From: an uncultured Methanosarcinales archaeon | Lineage (GTDB): Archaea; Halobacteriota; Methanosarcinia; Methanotrichales; Methanotrichaceae | Direction of reading: 5' to 3' | DNA length: 64,000 nt | Assembly (NCBI GenBank): GCA_903871465.1 | Contig: CAIQHB010000080.1 | Coordinates: 186,001-250,000, forward strand | Shown: piece by piece, positions 9,465 to 19,574 of the stretch | Layout of the letters: every line of letters begins with the position of its first letter | Numbering within the stretch: the first letter of the stretch is position 1 | The notes under the pieces: model-generated | Databases searched by the model: none | The model's input: only the letters and a program-made list of their open reading frames with translations | What the model was told of the DNA's origin: nothing | Program-made: the position numbers and the translations under genes

Positions 9465-10607
9465 CTATCCTAGCACCTTGCTCGCGGCCTCCACTCCTGC
9501 GCCTCGCGCACGTAGCTGGCCTTCTTTGGCCAGAACCAGCTCCAGGGTCTGAATGGTTCTCAATATGTCACCGCTGGAGCAGACGCCCATGGTGCCGATC
9601 CTGAAGATCTTGCCCTTGAGCTGCTCCTGACCTCCGGAGACAATTACGCCCTGTTTCTTCATGCCGCCGCGCAGCTTGTCGTCAGTGACACCGCCTGGCA
9701 TCTTCATAGCGGTTACGGTGTTGGAGTAATAGGAATTCGCGTCTACCGTGGGAAAGAGCTCTATGCCAAGTGCTTTTGCCGCAGAGCGAACGGACTCCGC
9801 CTGCTTTGCCGTTCTGGCCCTGCGGGCGGCAAAGCCCTCCTCGGCTGCCATGTGCAGAGCCTCCTGCATGGCGAAGAACAGCGGAACGGCAGGTGTGAAG
9901 GGAGTCTGGGGCGGGCTCTTCCGGACGCTCTTTATGTGGGCCTTCATATCTGCGTAATAGCTGCTGCTCCTCGGCAAGAATCGCTCTTCCGCCTTTGGCG
10001 ATACGGAGACGACCGCCAGACCCGGAGGCACGGCCAGCGCCTTCTGGGAGCCGGTGATGGCAATGTCGATATTCCATTCATCGGTGAGAAACTCGTTGCC
10101 GCCTATCGAGGATATGCCATCTACAATGAACACGGCATCGTGTTTCTTGGCGAGCTTTCCTACCTCCTTTGCAGGATTGGTGAGGCCGACGGAGGTCTCA
10201 TTGTGGACCATGGCCACGGCCTTGGCGCCCTTCTCCAATGCTGCCTCAATCTTGTCCAGATCATAGGGGGCTCCCCATTCGAACTTCACAGGAACTGCCT
10301 GACCGTATCTCTCGCCGATCTCGGTGAAACGCTCTCCAAACTTGCCGTTGGAAATGGTTACGATCTTATCCTCGTGGCCGATGGTGCTGGCAACAGCGGC
10401 ATCCATGCCTAATGTACCGCTGCCCGTCATTATCACTACATCGTTACGGGTCTCGAAGAACTGCTTGAGCAGGCCACAGCATTCGCTGTAAATTGCTCCG
10501 AACTCTCCGCTTCTGTGGCTGATCATGGGCTTGGACAATGCGCGCAGCACGCGAGGCGCGACCTTGACCGGCCCTGGAATCATGAGCAAAGTATCTTCTA
10601 TATCCAT
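9465..10607 (-). CDS. Alanine-glyoxylate/serine-pyruvate aminotransferase family (class V PLP)
   Basis: MIPGPVKVAPRVLRAL...MTGSGTLGMDAAV...VDGISSIGGNEF...GSQKALAVPPGLA. Confidence 0.88.
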   Translation of the reverse strand: MDIEDTLLMIPGPVKVAPRVLRALSKPMISHRSGEFGAIYSECCGLLKQFFETRNDVVIMTGSGTLGMDAAVASTIGHEDKIVTISNGKFGERFTEIGERYGQAVPVKFEWGAPYDLDKIEAALEKGAKAVAMVHNETSVGLTNPAKEVGKLAKKHDAVFIVDGISSIGGNEFLTDEWNIDIAITGSQKALAVPPGLAVVSVSPKAEERFLPRSSSYYADMKAHIKSVRKSPPQTPFTPAVPLFFAMQEALHMAAEEGFAARRARTAKQAESVRSAAKALGIELFPTVDANSYYSNTVTAMKMPGGVTDDKLRGGMKKQGVIVSGGQEQLKGKIFRIGTMGVCSSGDILRTIQTLELVLAKEGQLRARGAGVEAASKVLG

Positions 10608-10647
10608 GAGATCCCTTCTTCTCTTGGGGCTCTTAATTTCAGGCAGC

Positions 10648-11280
10648 CTATATAAAACTAGCTTTTATGCGCTGCGCTGTTATCCAGCTATGCCTGGAAC
10701 AGGGCGGAAGGTCATGATTCTCCTTCACCCATTTGTTTAGAAACGCGATCGTATCCCGATCATGTGGGTACCCGCTACCGATTTTGCACTGCATGACCGA
10801 CTCCAGCTCACGCATGGATGCATCCCGCCGGACTTTGGCCAGGATCGAGGCGGCGGAGACGACCAGGTGTCGCTCATCAGCTTTGTGCTCTGCAATCAGG
10901 TCCATGGTGGTCTTGCTCAAGTTCCTGACGGATCTGGCAAACCGTTCGGCGTCTACGTCTGCCGCATCAAGAACCGCCTTATCTGCATGCAGCTTTTCCA
11001 CCACCTGGGAGAAGCTCCGGACCATGATGTCATTCATAGTCATAACGAGGCGCAGCTCATCAATGACCTCGGCTTTGACTTCCAGGATGTATTGATCCGC
11101 GGAAATCTTGTTGATCTTCTTGGCCAGCAGCTCCCTTTTCGCCGGGGTGAGCTTCTTGGAGTCCTTGACTCCGTAGCCAGCCAGGTCGAAAAGCTTTTCC
11201 TCCTCGATTACCAGGCCAGCGACAAACATGGAGCCGATCACGGGCCCTTTGCCGGCTTCGTCCGCACCCAGCAGCAGCAT
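10648..11280 (-). CDS. rnhB: Ribonuclease HII
   Basis: MLLLGADEAGKGPVIGSMFVAGLVIEE...GVKDSKKLTPAKREL...ILAKVRRD; start chosen at MLLLGADEAG within the longer ORF. Confidence 0.93.
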   Translation of the reverse strand: MLLLGADEAGKGPVIGSMFVAGLVIEEEKLFDLAGYGVKDSKKLTPAKRELLAKKINKISADQYILEVKAEVIDELRLVMTMNDIMVRSFSQVVEKLHADKAVLDAADVDAERFARSVRNLSKTTMDLIAEHKADERHLVVSAASILAKVRRDASMRELESVMQCKIGSGYPHDRDTIAFLNKWVKENHDLPPCSRHSWITAQRIKASFI

Positions 11281-11566
11281 AGAATTTAATTGGATTTCAT
11301 ATACATTAAGTAACCGAATTTCGGCCGCAGAGACGCCGCAAAAATGCCTGAAAATTCTCGACTCAGGTGGCTGTTGTCCGCCCTCAGCGGCCAACGGCAC
11401 CCCCGTGCCGCAAATATATTCCGCGGCACGCCCGGGCAACAGTGATTGATGCGCGGAATTTCTGTCAAGAAATGCGTATCGGTGGTTTCTCTTCGCTTCA
11501 GGAGCGGAGAATTTTGTACGCAAGGCTTATAAGCTAGTATAAAGTGAGTGTATATATCCCAAACGC

Positions 11567-11640
11567 AGCGGGGTAGGGTAGTCAGGATATCCCGACGGGC
11601 TCATAACCCGTAGACCAGTAGTTCAAATCTACTCCCCGCT
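11567..11640 (+). tRNA. Initiator tRNA-Met (CAT)
   Basis: AGCGGGG/CCCCGCT 7-bp acceptor stem with A1:U72; GGGCTCATAACCC anticodon arm typical of initiators; TTCAAAT T-loop; TTATAAG box upstream. Confidence 0.93.
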
Positions 11641-11776
11641 ATAATCTTACTAGTAAATCCTCTTCTTAAGCATTTCAATCAATACCTTAAGTCGCAATCA
11701 GGATGCTAAATCTTTGAGATCTTTTAGGGATCGACTATCTTTTAGGCTAAAGTTCGCAGCTTAAAATAGATTTAGC

Positions 11777-11989
11777 GGCACTGTCTCAAAATCAAGTGAT
11801 TTTTGGAGAATGAAGTCACTAGATAGCGAAATCACTAAATTGGCCATATTATCAGTAATGCATAGTGATTTTGGTGTTTAATCCAAAATTTTATAATCAA
11901 TTGCTCAGAATATTTGTTGCTCATTCGAAAAAGTGATTCCGAGGTGCATCTAAGAAACATCAACCATCACTTGAAAAAACGACAGTGCC
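11777..11989. mobile_element. MITE-like non-coding element with IS6-type terminal inverted repeats
   Basis: GGCACTGTCTCAAAATCAAGTGAT at 11777 and the reverse complement of GGCACTGTCGTTTTTTCAAGTGAT at 11966-11989 (18/24 identical); AGTGATT subrepeats inside; no ORF. Confidence 0.6.
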
Positions 11990-12079
11990 CTTGCAATGTA
12001 TGATTTTTCTTAGTCAATTTTCTATATTGGGTTTTAAAATCAAGCGTTCGCTCAATTTTATATGACATGGAAAAGAAGA

Positions 12080-12262
12080 TTATTCGGGGCTATGGAGATC
12101 TGCCAGAAAATCATCTACATTATCAAAGGTCTTCACTAAGCCCGCGTTATATTGCATCATGCTTCGAACTACTCCGGCCTTAAACTCAACCAGGACGGTA
12201 TCTTCCTTTTTAGTGATCCCTGATATCATCATTATGTTCTCTTCTTTCTTGTTGCAGGCCAT
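12080..12262 (-). CDS. Small antitoxin-like protein (60 aa)
   Basis: Strong GGAGGAGG Shine-Dalgarno before ATG; C-terminal KTFDNVDDFLADLHS resembles antitoxin tails; no partner toxin adjacent. Confidence 0.5.
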   Translation of the reverse strand: MACNKKEENIMMISGITKKEDTVLVEFKAGVVRSMMQYNAGLVKTFDNVDDFLADLHSPE

Positions 12263-12724
12263 TTACGTCCTCCTCCAGGGGGCATTAGGACGGTATACAT
12301 GTTATATAAGAAACGCGGGATAACTTATATTTCTAACGGTTAGAATTTTTGGTTTAAGTTTGAATTATGAGGGTACACGCTCCACAATATACAAAAATCA
12401 TAAGAGAGATGGCTTCTTGCATGTTCAGAATGGCATTCATGATGTGCTGCAGACAGCAATCGCATGAAAGACTCGAATGAGGCCTTCAACTCTTTTTTGG
12501 TGATCGCGCGAAGCGAAATTCGTGATCAGAATTTTAAAATTATACGTCAAAGGGCACAACAAATCCGGGAAATGAACAGGAGGGAGGCAAAAGTCTCAAG
12601 GCGTAGGAAGGAGAAAAGGTACCATCGACATTTGCTTATATTCTCATTGACATTTGTCGATATTTAAGACTCTTGCTCATAATATCCTTGCAAAAGAATC
12701 GGAAAAATGGATTGATCTAGCCTC

Positions 12725-13015
12725 GAGCAGGCCAACGCCGATCCGCAGCGCCCTTCTCATAGGGACCCTTCGCATTACGACACGAGTTGTAGGGCCTGCA
12801 TTCGCCTCTGGCTTGGGGTTGTCCGCATTGTGGCCCTCATAGACCGGACACAGTGGCTGAAGCACAGCATGCTACGCCCATTACGGCGTACACTTTTCTG
12901 GCCATGCTGGAATCAGCGTTTTCCGCTGTTTGCCGAATGCTGCTACAAGGCAGCACCTCTTTGACCCTCAGGATTCCAAGCGTCCCAGTGGACCTTCGCC
13001 TCAATACACAAAATC
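12725..13015 (-). pseudogene. Possible decayed transposon-associated (TnpB zinc-ribbon-like) remnant
   Basis: Minus-strand frames give LCPVYEGHNADNPKPEA and PYNSCRNAKGPYEKGAADRR separated by frameshifts/stops. Confidence 0.25.
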
Positions 13016-13088
13016 CCATTGACACAAACTTAATATCTATTAACTTGATTATACAGTAATATGATATTAACTTCAGTAGGAGATCATA

Positions 13089-13421
13089 ATGGCAAAAAGT
13101 ATCAAACTACTTGTTTATCCGGTAAAAGATATAGGGAATGCAAAAACTTTTTACAGCAAGTTTTTAGGAGTAGAACCTTATGTTGAGGGGCCCTATTACG
13201 TGGGTTATAGGGTTGGTGATCTAGAAGTTGGGTTAGACCCTAACTCAAAAGTCGGGCCCATTAGTTATACAGATGTTGTGGATATTAAAGCTAGTCTTAA
13301 AGAAATGACCAATGTAGGAGTTGAGATCGTACAAGATATTAAAGACGTCGCAAACGGTTTGCTGATAGCACAAGTAAAAGACACAAATGGCAATGTTGTT
13401 GGTTTGAGACAACAATCTTAA
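13089..13421 (+). CDS. VOC/glyoxalase family protein
   Basis: LVYPVKDIGNAKTFYSKFLGVEPYVEGPYYVGYRVGDLEVGLDP. Confidence 0.85.
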   Translation: MAKSIKLLVYPVKDIGNAKTFYSKFLGVEPYVEGPYYVGYRVGDLEVGLDPNSKVGPISYTDVVDIKASLKEMTNVGVEIVQDIKDVANGLLIAQVKDTNGNVVGLRQQS

Positions 13422-13832
13422 GCGATTCCCCTCATGCCGGTTTTAGCAATATGCCTTAAGATTGTCTGTAGCCTAAGCTCCCCATTTTTTAGGCACATAA
13501 CATGGCAGCATGACGATTAGTGGTAGGCAATAGGCACCTTGCTTTGCGAAGCGATGCCATAGTATTAGCCTCGTTTCCATCTCTCCTTTGCCTAATTGAC
13601 GGGGAGTTCAGGCTGTAGTGCCCGTGGCGAGAAGATAATGTAGTAAATATAATAGTTCTAGGGCAGAGACACACTCAAAGCCTACCCCTGCCTAAACTGT
13701 GGGACCGCCGGGCAATTCGCGAGGGCGCGATTCTCTCGATCTCGCGGAGCGGTAGAGTCGTAGAATCAACAAAACAACGCCTGAGTAAGACCATGGATCA
13801 ACTGTTGTAGGCTGACTTACTTATTCTCACTT

Positions 13833-15713
13833 CTACTTCACCCCCTTGCTCTTTCTCTCCAGCCCCCACCCACGCCCGCCTGGTGATCGCAATGGGATGA
13901 GGCACCCCTTTCCGGATCCTATCAGATCCTGCCTTTCCGCCATCTCCAGGCCTTCCTTAACCAGATCATAGTTTTTAGGGTCCCGGTATTGCAGCATAGC
14001 CCTCTGAATCCTCTTCTCCCTGCCTTTGGGCACGTGCACAGCCGAAAGAGTAAACGGATCGAGGCCCGTATAGTACATGGCAGTGGATACGGTCATGGGC
14101 GTGGGTGTGAAGTCCTGCACCTGCTCCGTGTACATGTGATTATCCCGCAAAAATTCCGCCAGCTCAACCATATCACCCACGGTGCAGCCAGGATGGCCGG
14201 ACATGAAATAAGGCAGAAGGTACTGCTCTTTTCCGACAGCTCTTGAGACAGCATCAAAGCGTGTCCGGAAAGCCTGCAAGACCTCTTTAGAGGGCTTATG
14301 CATGCACTTCGTGACGCTCCGAGAGACGTGCTCCGGAGCGATCTTGAGGTGGCCGGAGACATGATACTGGCAGAGATCCTCCAGATAGGAGGATGAGTCC
14401 GCCATTACCAGATCATGCCTTATCCCCGAGCCGATGAAGACTCTTTTGACCCCCGGAATTTTGCGAAGCCGGCGTAGCAGCTCCACCTGGCGGGAATGAT
14501 CTTTATCCAGAGTCGGACACTCTGCCGAACATAGCTTTTCCCGGCAGGCTCCTTGCTTCCACCGTGGGCAGATCAGGCCGTACATGTTAGCTGTCGGACC
14601 GCCAATATCCTGAATGATGCCTTTGAAGCCCTGCATTCGGGTTAGCAGCACTGCCTCACGTACAATGGAGTCCGGGCTTCTGCTCTGCACAATTCTTCCC
14701 TGGTGATGGGTCAGTGCGCAAAAGGAGCAGGATCCGAAGCAGCCTCTGTGGCTGGTGATGGAAAACTTGACCGGCTCAAGAGCAGGAATGGGTTCCCGGT
14801 AAGAGGGATGAGCGACCCTGGTAAAGGGCAACTCATAGATGCCGTCCAGCTCCTCTGCGGTCAGGGGCCGGGCAGGACGGTTCTGGATGATGACGGTCTT
14901 TGGATGAGGCTGGACGACCGTGCGACCACTAAATGGGTCCTGTTCCCCATAATGTAACGCGAAGGCCTCGGCATATTTTCTCTTATCTTTGGAAACCAGA
15001 GAGAAGCCAGGGATAACCAGGCTATCTCTCAGAGGCTCTCGTCTCCAATTGCCAATCTCCTCCAACACAGTCGTTCCGGCAACATCGCGGATCTCCTCAA
15101 TACATTCCCCCTTTTCCAGGCGCAGGGCCACTTCCCGGATCGGGCTTTCGCCCATGCCATAGACCAGGAGACTTGCCGGCGCATCCGCCAGAATGGACTG
15201 GCGAACCGAGTCCGACCAGTAGTCATAGTGGGCAAACCTGCGCAGGCTGGCCTCGATTCCACCCAAGATGATCGGAACGCCGGGAAAGAGGGCGTGAACC
15301 TTGTTGGTGTAAACGATAACGGCCCGGTCCGGCCGGCGACAGACTCCACCAGGGGAATAGACATCCGAGTGGCGACGTCGCAAATTAGGTGTGAAGTTGT
15401 TCACCAGAGAATCTACGTTTCCCGAAGATATGCCAAAAAAGAGGCGAGGCCTTCCCAACTTCAGAAAATCGTCATCCTTTTTCCAGTCCGGCTGGGCGAT
15501 TATGCCGACAGTATAGCCAGCATCCCAGAGCACCCGGCCGACTAGAGCCGTCCCAAAAGAGGGATGGTCAACATAGGCGTCTCCGCTTATCAAAATAACA
15601 TCAAACTGCTCTATCCCAATGCTCTTTGCTTCCTGCAGGGACATGGGAAGGATTCGGGGCGGCTTTATCATCCGAACATATGAGGCCCTTATAGCATCAT
15701 AAACTCTTCCCAA
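13833..15713 (-). CDS. YgiQ family radical SAM protein
   Basis: SITSHRGCFGSCSFCALTHHQGR CxxxCxxC-type cluster; ISGDAYVDHPSFGTALVGRVL N-terminus. Confidence 0.93.
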   Translation of the reverse strand: MGRVYDAIRASYVRMIKPPRILPMSLQEAKSIGIEQFDVILISGDAYVDHPSFGTALVGRVLWDAGYTVGIIAQPDWKKDDDFLKLGRPRLFFGISSGNVDSLVNNFTPNLRRRHSDVYSPGGVCRRPDRAVIVYTNKVHALFPGVPIILGGIEASLRRFAHYDYWSDSVRQSILADAPASLLVYGMGESPIREVALRLEKGECIEEIRDVAGTTVLEEIGNWRREPLRDSLVIPGFSLVSKDKRKYAEAFALHYGEQDPFSGRTVVQPHPKTVIIQNRPARPLTAEELDGIYELPFTRVAHPSYREPIPALEPVKFSITSHRGCFGSCSFCALTHHQGRIVQSRSPDSIVREAVLLTRMQGFKGIIQDIGGPTANMYGLICPRWKQGACREKLCSAECPTLDKDHSRQVELLRRLRKIPGVKRVFIGSGIRHDLVMADSSSYLEDLCQYHVSGHLKIAPEHVSRSVTKCMHKPSKEVLQAFRTRFDAVSRAVGKEQYLLPYFMSGHPGCTVGDMVELAEFLRDNHMYTEQVQDFTPTPMTVSTAMYYTGLDPFTLSAVHVPKGREKRIQRAMLQYRDPKNYDLVKEGLEMAERQDLIGSGKGCLIPLRSPGGRGWGLERKSKGVK

Positions 15714-16002
15714 TAAGCACGACCTTAGGTACTGCTCCCAAGAAAGTACAAAAATGAGAGGGCAACATTATCATTTAAGAATTGCAAACGTATTGTCTAT
15801 CGATCTTGATCGTTCGAAAACCTACGCATTTGCAAAATGGGTTCGACATTAGGTACATTACATATCTTGCAGAAAATTATTTAAAATGGAATATTTCAAT
15901 AAATCTAGGTTTTTCAAGCAATTGCCACCAGAACGTATAAATAATATCGAGTGTTAGTTTAGTCTATCCTAAAGGGATTTATGGGGTGAAACTATTAGAC
16001 AA

Positions 16003-16431
16003 ATGGGAGTACTATTGGTATTGGCTATGGCTATAATATCCGTCCCAGTCATGGGGCAGGGTATGAGCGGTAGCGGTGGTGTTGACATCCTCGGAAAGAA
16101 TGGTGGGATATTTGAGACAGATGGTTCTGCATTCAGGTTCCCGGAATTAACGGACACTAACGCCGACAGTCTTACGGTCGGAAATGATAAAGCTCTGGCC
16201 ATCGGGAGCTTCTGGCATAGGGGGCCCGTGGCTGTCGCCACTAACAACCTAGAGGTAAAGAAGAATCAGGATTCCGGTGCATGCGAATGTTGCAGTAACG
16301 GCGATGTTTCCTGTCAGGACTGCTGCATCAAGGTCAATCTGGAGCAGATCAACGTAGGCAACAGGAACGCCATGGCATTCGGATTCGCTGCAGCCACCAA
16401 CAACGTGAAGATCGTCACCAACCAGCAATAA
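16003..16431 (+). CDS. Secreted repeat protein with curli-like N/Q strand repeats and a Cys cluster
   Basis: Signal-like N-terminus; two imperfect repeats VGNDKALAIGSFWHRGPVAVATNNLEVKKNQ and VGNRNAMAFGFAAATNNVKIVTNQ; CECCSNGDVSCQDCC between them. Confidence 0.65.
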   Translation: MGVLLVLAMAIISVPVMGQGMSGSGGVDILGKNGGIFETDGSAFRFPELTDTNADSLTVGNDKALAIGSFWHRGPVAVATNNLEVKKNQDSGACECCSNGDVSCQDCCIKVNLEQINVGNRNAMAFGFAAATNNVKIVTNQQ

Positions 16432-16460
16432 CTTAAGGTCAGAAGACCCAGGATCGAGAT

Positions 16461-17189
16461 ATGAATAAAATGATAGGACCCATTGGCATTATGCTGATGG
16501 GAGCCACTTTTATTTGCTTTTGCATTATGCTCAGCGCCTCGGCCGCAGATATGCCGGCAAATCTACCGGACCTGCAAAGCGAGCTGAAGCAATCCGGTTC
16601 CGTTCCTTTTGGTCATCCAGAGGGAGGCACTATAGGTCAGCTCAAAACTGCCGGAGAGACTATCAACTTCCCCTGGTCCACAGAACATAACCCGGACATG
16701 CAGCATCATCTTCGCGACCTAATGCCACAATCATTGCCTACAAGGGAAAATGTCGCTTTGACGGGACATTCTTCAGAGGCCCGGGTTTCGGATCTGAAAG
16801 CGATTAACAGTGTCAAGCAAAGAGACATCAACTATGATGAGACCCAGAGCGGGGATCCGGCATCACAGGGTCTTTCCAATAACCTTGACGTCAGCATCAC
16901 AGGCCAAAAAACTGCGAAAAACGATGGATTTGGCAAGGATGAAAGCGGGGACGATATAGAGAAAATTGTGGATGATGCATTCAACAACGGGACGAAAAAT
17001 AAACAGAATGATGGCAAGACGGCAAAATCAGTACAGCTCGGCAACAACATGAATATTAACGTGAATGGAATTTCCGTCAGCGCCATAAATACTGTGGAAG
17101 GAGGCAGTGCGGTCGCCACCTCTAACATAGTCATAAAACCAGTACAGATCATCATCAGCCCCTCTGAGGTTGAAGAGAAGCTGAAGTGA
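16461..17189 (+). CDS. Secreted hypothetical protein, partner of the preceding gene
   Basis: Signal peptide; C-terminal LGNNMNINVNGISVSAINTVEGGSAVATSNIVIKPVQ resembles the upstream repeat. Confidence 0.65.
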   Translation: MNKMIGPIGIMLMGATFICFCIMLSASAADMPANLPDLQSELKQSGSVPFGHPEGGTIGQLKTAGETINFPWSTEHNPDMQHHLRDLMPQSLPTRENVALTGHSSEARVSDLKAINSVKQRDINYDETQSGDPASQGLSNNLDVSITGQKTAKNDGFGKDESGDDIEKIVDDAFNNGTKNKQNDGKTAKSVQLGNNMNINVNGISVSAINTVEGGSAVATSNIVIKPVQIIISPSEVEEKLK

Positions 17190-17332
17190 TTTGAGGAGAT
17201 CTGAGGCCTCGGGCTTTGACCAATCCCGCGCAGAGGCTCCATTTCTTCTTTTTTTTGTTTTTCTTTTTGTCTCTTATCCCAGAGGTCGCTATCACAAACT
17301 ATAAGGGTATTTTGTGCTATCCCTTTTCCGAT

Positions 17333-18685
17333 ATGACCATCCAGAGACCGAGAGGCACCCGGGACTTTCTTCCCGAGGAGACAATGAAGCGAGGTCGAGC
17401 CCGGAAGGCGATGCAAGATGTGCTGGAGCGCTGGGGATACCAGGAGGTTTCCACACCCACTTTTGAGCATCTCGAGCTTTTCACCAAGAAATCAGGCGCA
17501 TCAGTGATGGAGGAGATCTACAGCTTCCCGGATAAGGGAGGTCGCGATCTCGCCCTCCGGCCGGAGCTGACGGCACCCGTAATGCGCATGTACGTCTCCG
17601 AGTTGCAGAATTCGCCAAAACCCCAGAGACTCTGCTATTTTGGCAACTGCTTCCGTTACGAGCGGCCTCAGAAAGGACGCTTCCGGGAATTCTGGCAGCT
17701 GGGTGCCGAGCTGATAGGCGGAGCCAAGCCCGATTCAGAGGCAGAAGCAATTGCCCTCTCTGACCAGATGTTGAAGAGCGTAGGAGTGACATGTGACATC
17801 CATGTCGGCTATCTGGGGCTTATCCGTTCAATGCTTGGCAAGATAGATGCGCAGCATCGGCCACAAGTAATGAGGATGATAGACAAGAAAGAGCACGAAG
17901 CTCTGGAAGCGTTCCTGCAGGAGATCGGCCAAAGCCATCTCGGCCTGCAGGAGTTGATCAATCTGAAGGGCAAAAAGGCATTGGATAAGGCCATAGATAT
18001 CGCAAAGGTTCTGGGTCAGGTCAAGGAGCCTTCTGACATTCTGGACTCAAACGTGCCGTCTGAGTCGATGCAAGCCGGACGCAGCTCGGCTCGCCAGGGG
18101 CGATCTGTAGACGCAGAGCTCCGAATGGATGAGTTTCAAGAGACCGTAAACCTCCTGGAGGCCTATGGTGTCGACTTCAAAATTGACTTTGAGATTGTGC
18201 GCGGTCTGGAGTACTACTCAGGAACCGTCTTCGAGATCTATGCTGAGGGGCTAGGAGCGCAGCGTCAGATTTGTGGCGGAGGAACCTACGAGCTGGCCAG
18301 TCTCTTCGGTGGAAAGGAGACCTCCTCTACGGGATTCGGCCTGGGCTTTGATCGCATCATGGAGATCGTGCAGATAGAAGAGAAGCAAACGTCGCCTGTC
18401 TTTTTGGTCTACACCCCGGATGTCAAAGTGGAAGCCATCAGGATCGCGAAAACGCTGCGCCGGATGGACCCGAAGGTTCCTGTCATCTTGGATGTCATGG
18501 GCAGAAGCTTGACGGCACAGCTCAAAGCTGCTGCCAGCGCTGGAGCGGGCTTTGCGATAATAATTGGCAGAGACGAGCTTGATGCCGGGTCTCTCACTTT
18601 GCGAGATATGAAAGAGGGCACGCAAGAGAGCTTTACACTGGCAGATATAGAGGATCGGCTTAAGATGACTTTTCTGGATTCGTGA
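17333..18685 (+). CDS. hisS: Histidyl-tRNA synthetase
   Basis: MTIQRPRGTRDFLPEE...GRDLALRPELTAPVMRMY...RYERPQKGRFREFWQLG...GLEYYSGTVFEIY; start chosen inside the longer ORF. Confidence 0.95.
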   Translation: MTIQRPRGTRDFLPEETMKRGRARKAMQDVLERWGYQEVSTPTFEHLELFTKKSGASVMEEIYSFPDKGGRDLALRPELTAPVMRMYVSELQNSPKPQRLCYFGNCFRYERPQKGRFREFWQLGAELIGGAKPDSEAEAIALSDQMLKSVGVTCDIHVGYLGLIRSMLGKIDAQHRPQVMRMIDKKEHEALEAFLQEIGQSHLGLQELINLKGKKALDKAIDIAKVLGQVKEPSDILDSNVPSESMQAGRSSARQGRSVDAELRMDEFQETVNLLEAYGVDFKIDFEIVRGLEYYSGTVFEIYAEGLGAQRQICGGGTYELASLFGGKETSSTGFGLGFDRIMEIVQIEEKQTSPVFLVYTPDVKVEAIRIAKTLRRMDPKVPVILDVMGRSLTAQLKAAASAGAGFAIIIGRDELDAGSLTLRDMKEGTQESFTLADIEDRLKMTFLDS

Positions 18686-18863
18686 ATGTTGGCGGAAGGC
18701 TTTCTTCCAGAGAAAGCTTCCATATTTTTATAATTTTAACCTAATAGTTTCGACTTTAAGTAGTTTTTTATGAATACGCTCTAATTAATGCGACATTTTG
18801 CAGATAAGACCAGAGGCCTCCTATTCGGGCACAAGAGTTTCTGAAATGAAAATGTTTAAAAGA

Positions 18864-19421
18864 TTAAAGCAGCCCCATGTTTTCGAGCTGCATCCTGACG
18901 ATCCGCACTCCCTCTTCGCACTCCTCCGGAGATTTGCCACCCGTTACGACCAGTTTGCCGGAGCTGAAAATAAGCACGACCACCTTGGGAACCTTTATCC
19001 TGTAAACGAGTCCCGGAAACTGTTCCGGTTCGTATTCAATGTTCTCCAGTCCCAGACCGAGAGCGATGGCGTTCAGGTTCAAGTCAGTCTTCAGATCTGC
19101 AGAGGCCACAATGTTCTGAACATGGATCTCGGGCTCCAGATCGATCTTCTCGAAGCCTATGGATTTGAGCGTCTTGGCCATATTGGTTATGACCGTGCGA
19201 ACGTCTTCGACGTTCTTGGCTCCCGTGCATACCACCTTGCCGGAAGTGAATATGAGAAAGGCAGCTCTGGGGGCTTTAACCCTATAGACGAGGCCCGGGA
19301 ACTTCTCTTTATTATATTCAGCGCCCTCCAGCTCAGCCTCGATCTTATGCAGATCAAACTCTTCTGCCAGCTTGGTGGATGCCACCACATTCTCGATATT
19401 TATTGTGGACACCATACTCAA
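18864..19421 (-). CDS. tbp: TATA-box binding protein
   Basis: Two pseudo-repeats: [16 protein letters not shown]...[30 protein letters not shown] and [16 protein letters not shown]...[30 protein letters not shown]. Confidence 0.97.
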   Translation of the reverse strand: MSMVSTINIENVVASTKLAEEFDLHKIEAELEGAEYNKEKFPGLVYRVKAPRAAFLIFTSGKVVCTGAKNVEDVRTVITNMAKTLKSIGFEKIDLEPEIHVQNIVASADLKTDLNLNAIALGLGLENIEYEPEQFPGLVYRIKVPKVVVLIFSSGKLVVTGGKSPEECEEGVRIVRMQLENMGLL

Positions 19422-19440
19422 GTATCTCCAGAACTACTCG

Positions 19441-19511
19441 TTATAAACTGGGTGTATATATACATGAGTATTTAAGATTTATAAGCGGATTATAAACGGC
19501 TTATAAACTTG
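19441..19511 (-). promoter_or_regulatory. TATA-box-rich promoter region upstream of TBP
   Basis: TTATAAAC, TATATATA, TTTATAAGCGGA, TTATAAACGGC, TTATAAACTTG within ~70 bp immediately upstream. Confidence 0.6.
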
Positions 19512-19574
19512 CCGGAGAAGAGTATCTCCCACTAAGGATCTGCGATGGATGAATTACAAGAAAAATTCTTAAAA

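Noticed and set aside
13489-13800. Possible IS605-type right end / TnpB tail
   Set aside because: Short translation GHYSLNSPSIRQRRDGNEANTMASLRK is only vaguely reminiscent of TnpB tails; too weak to call separately.
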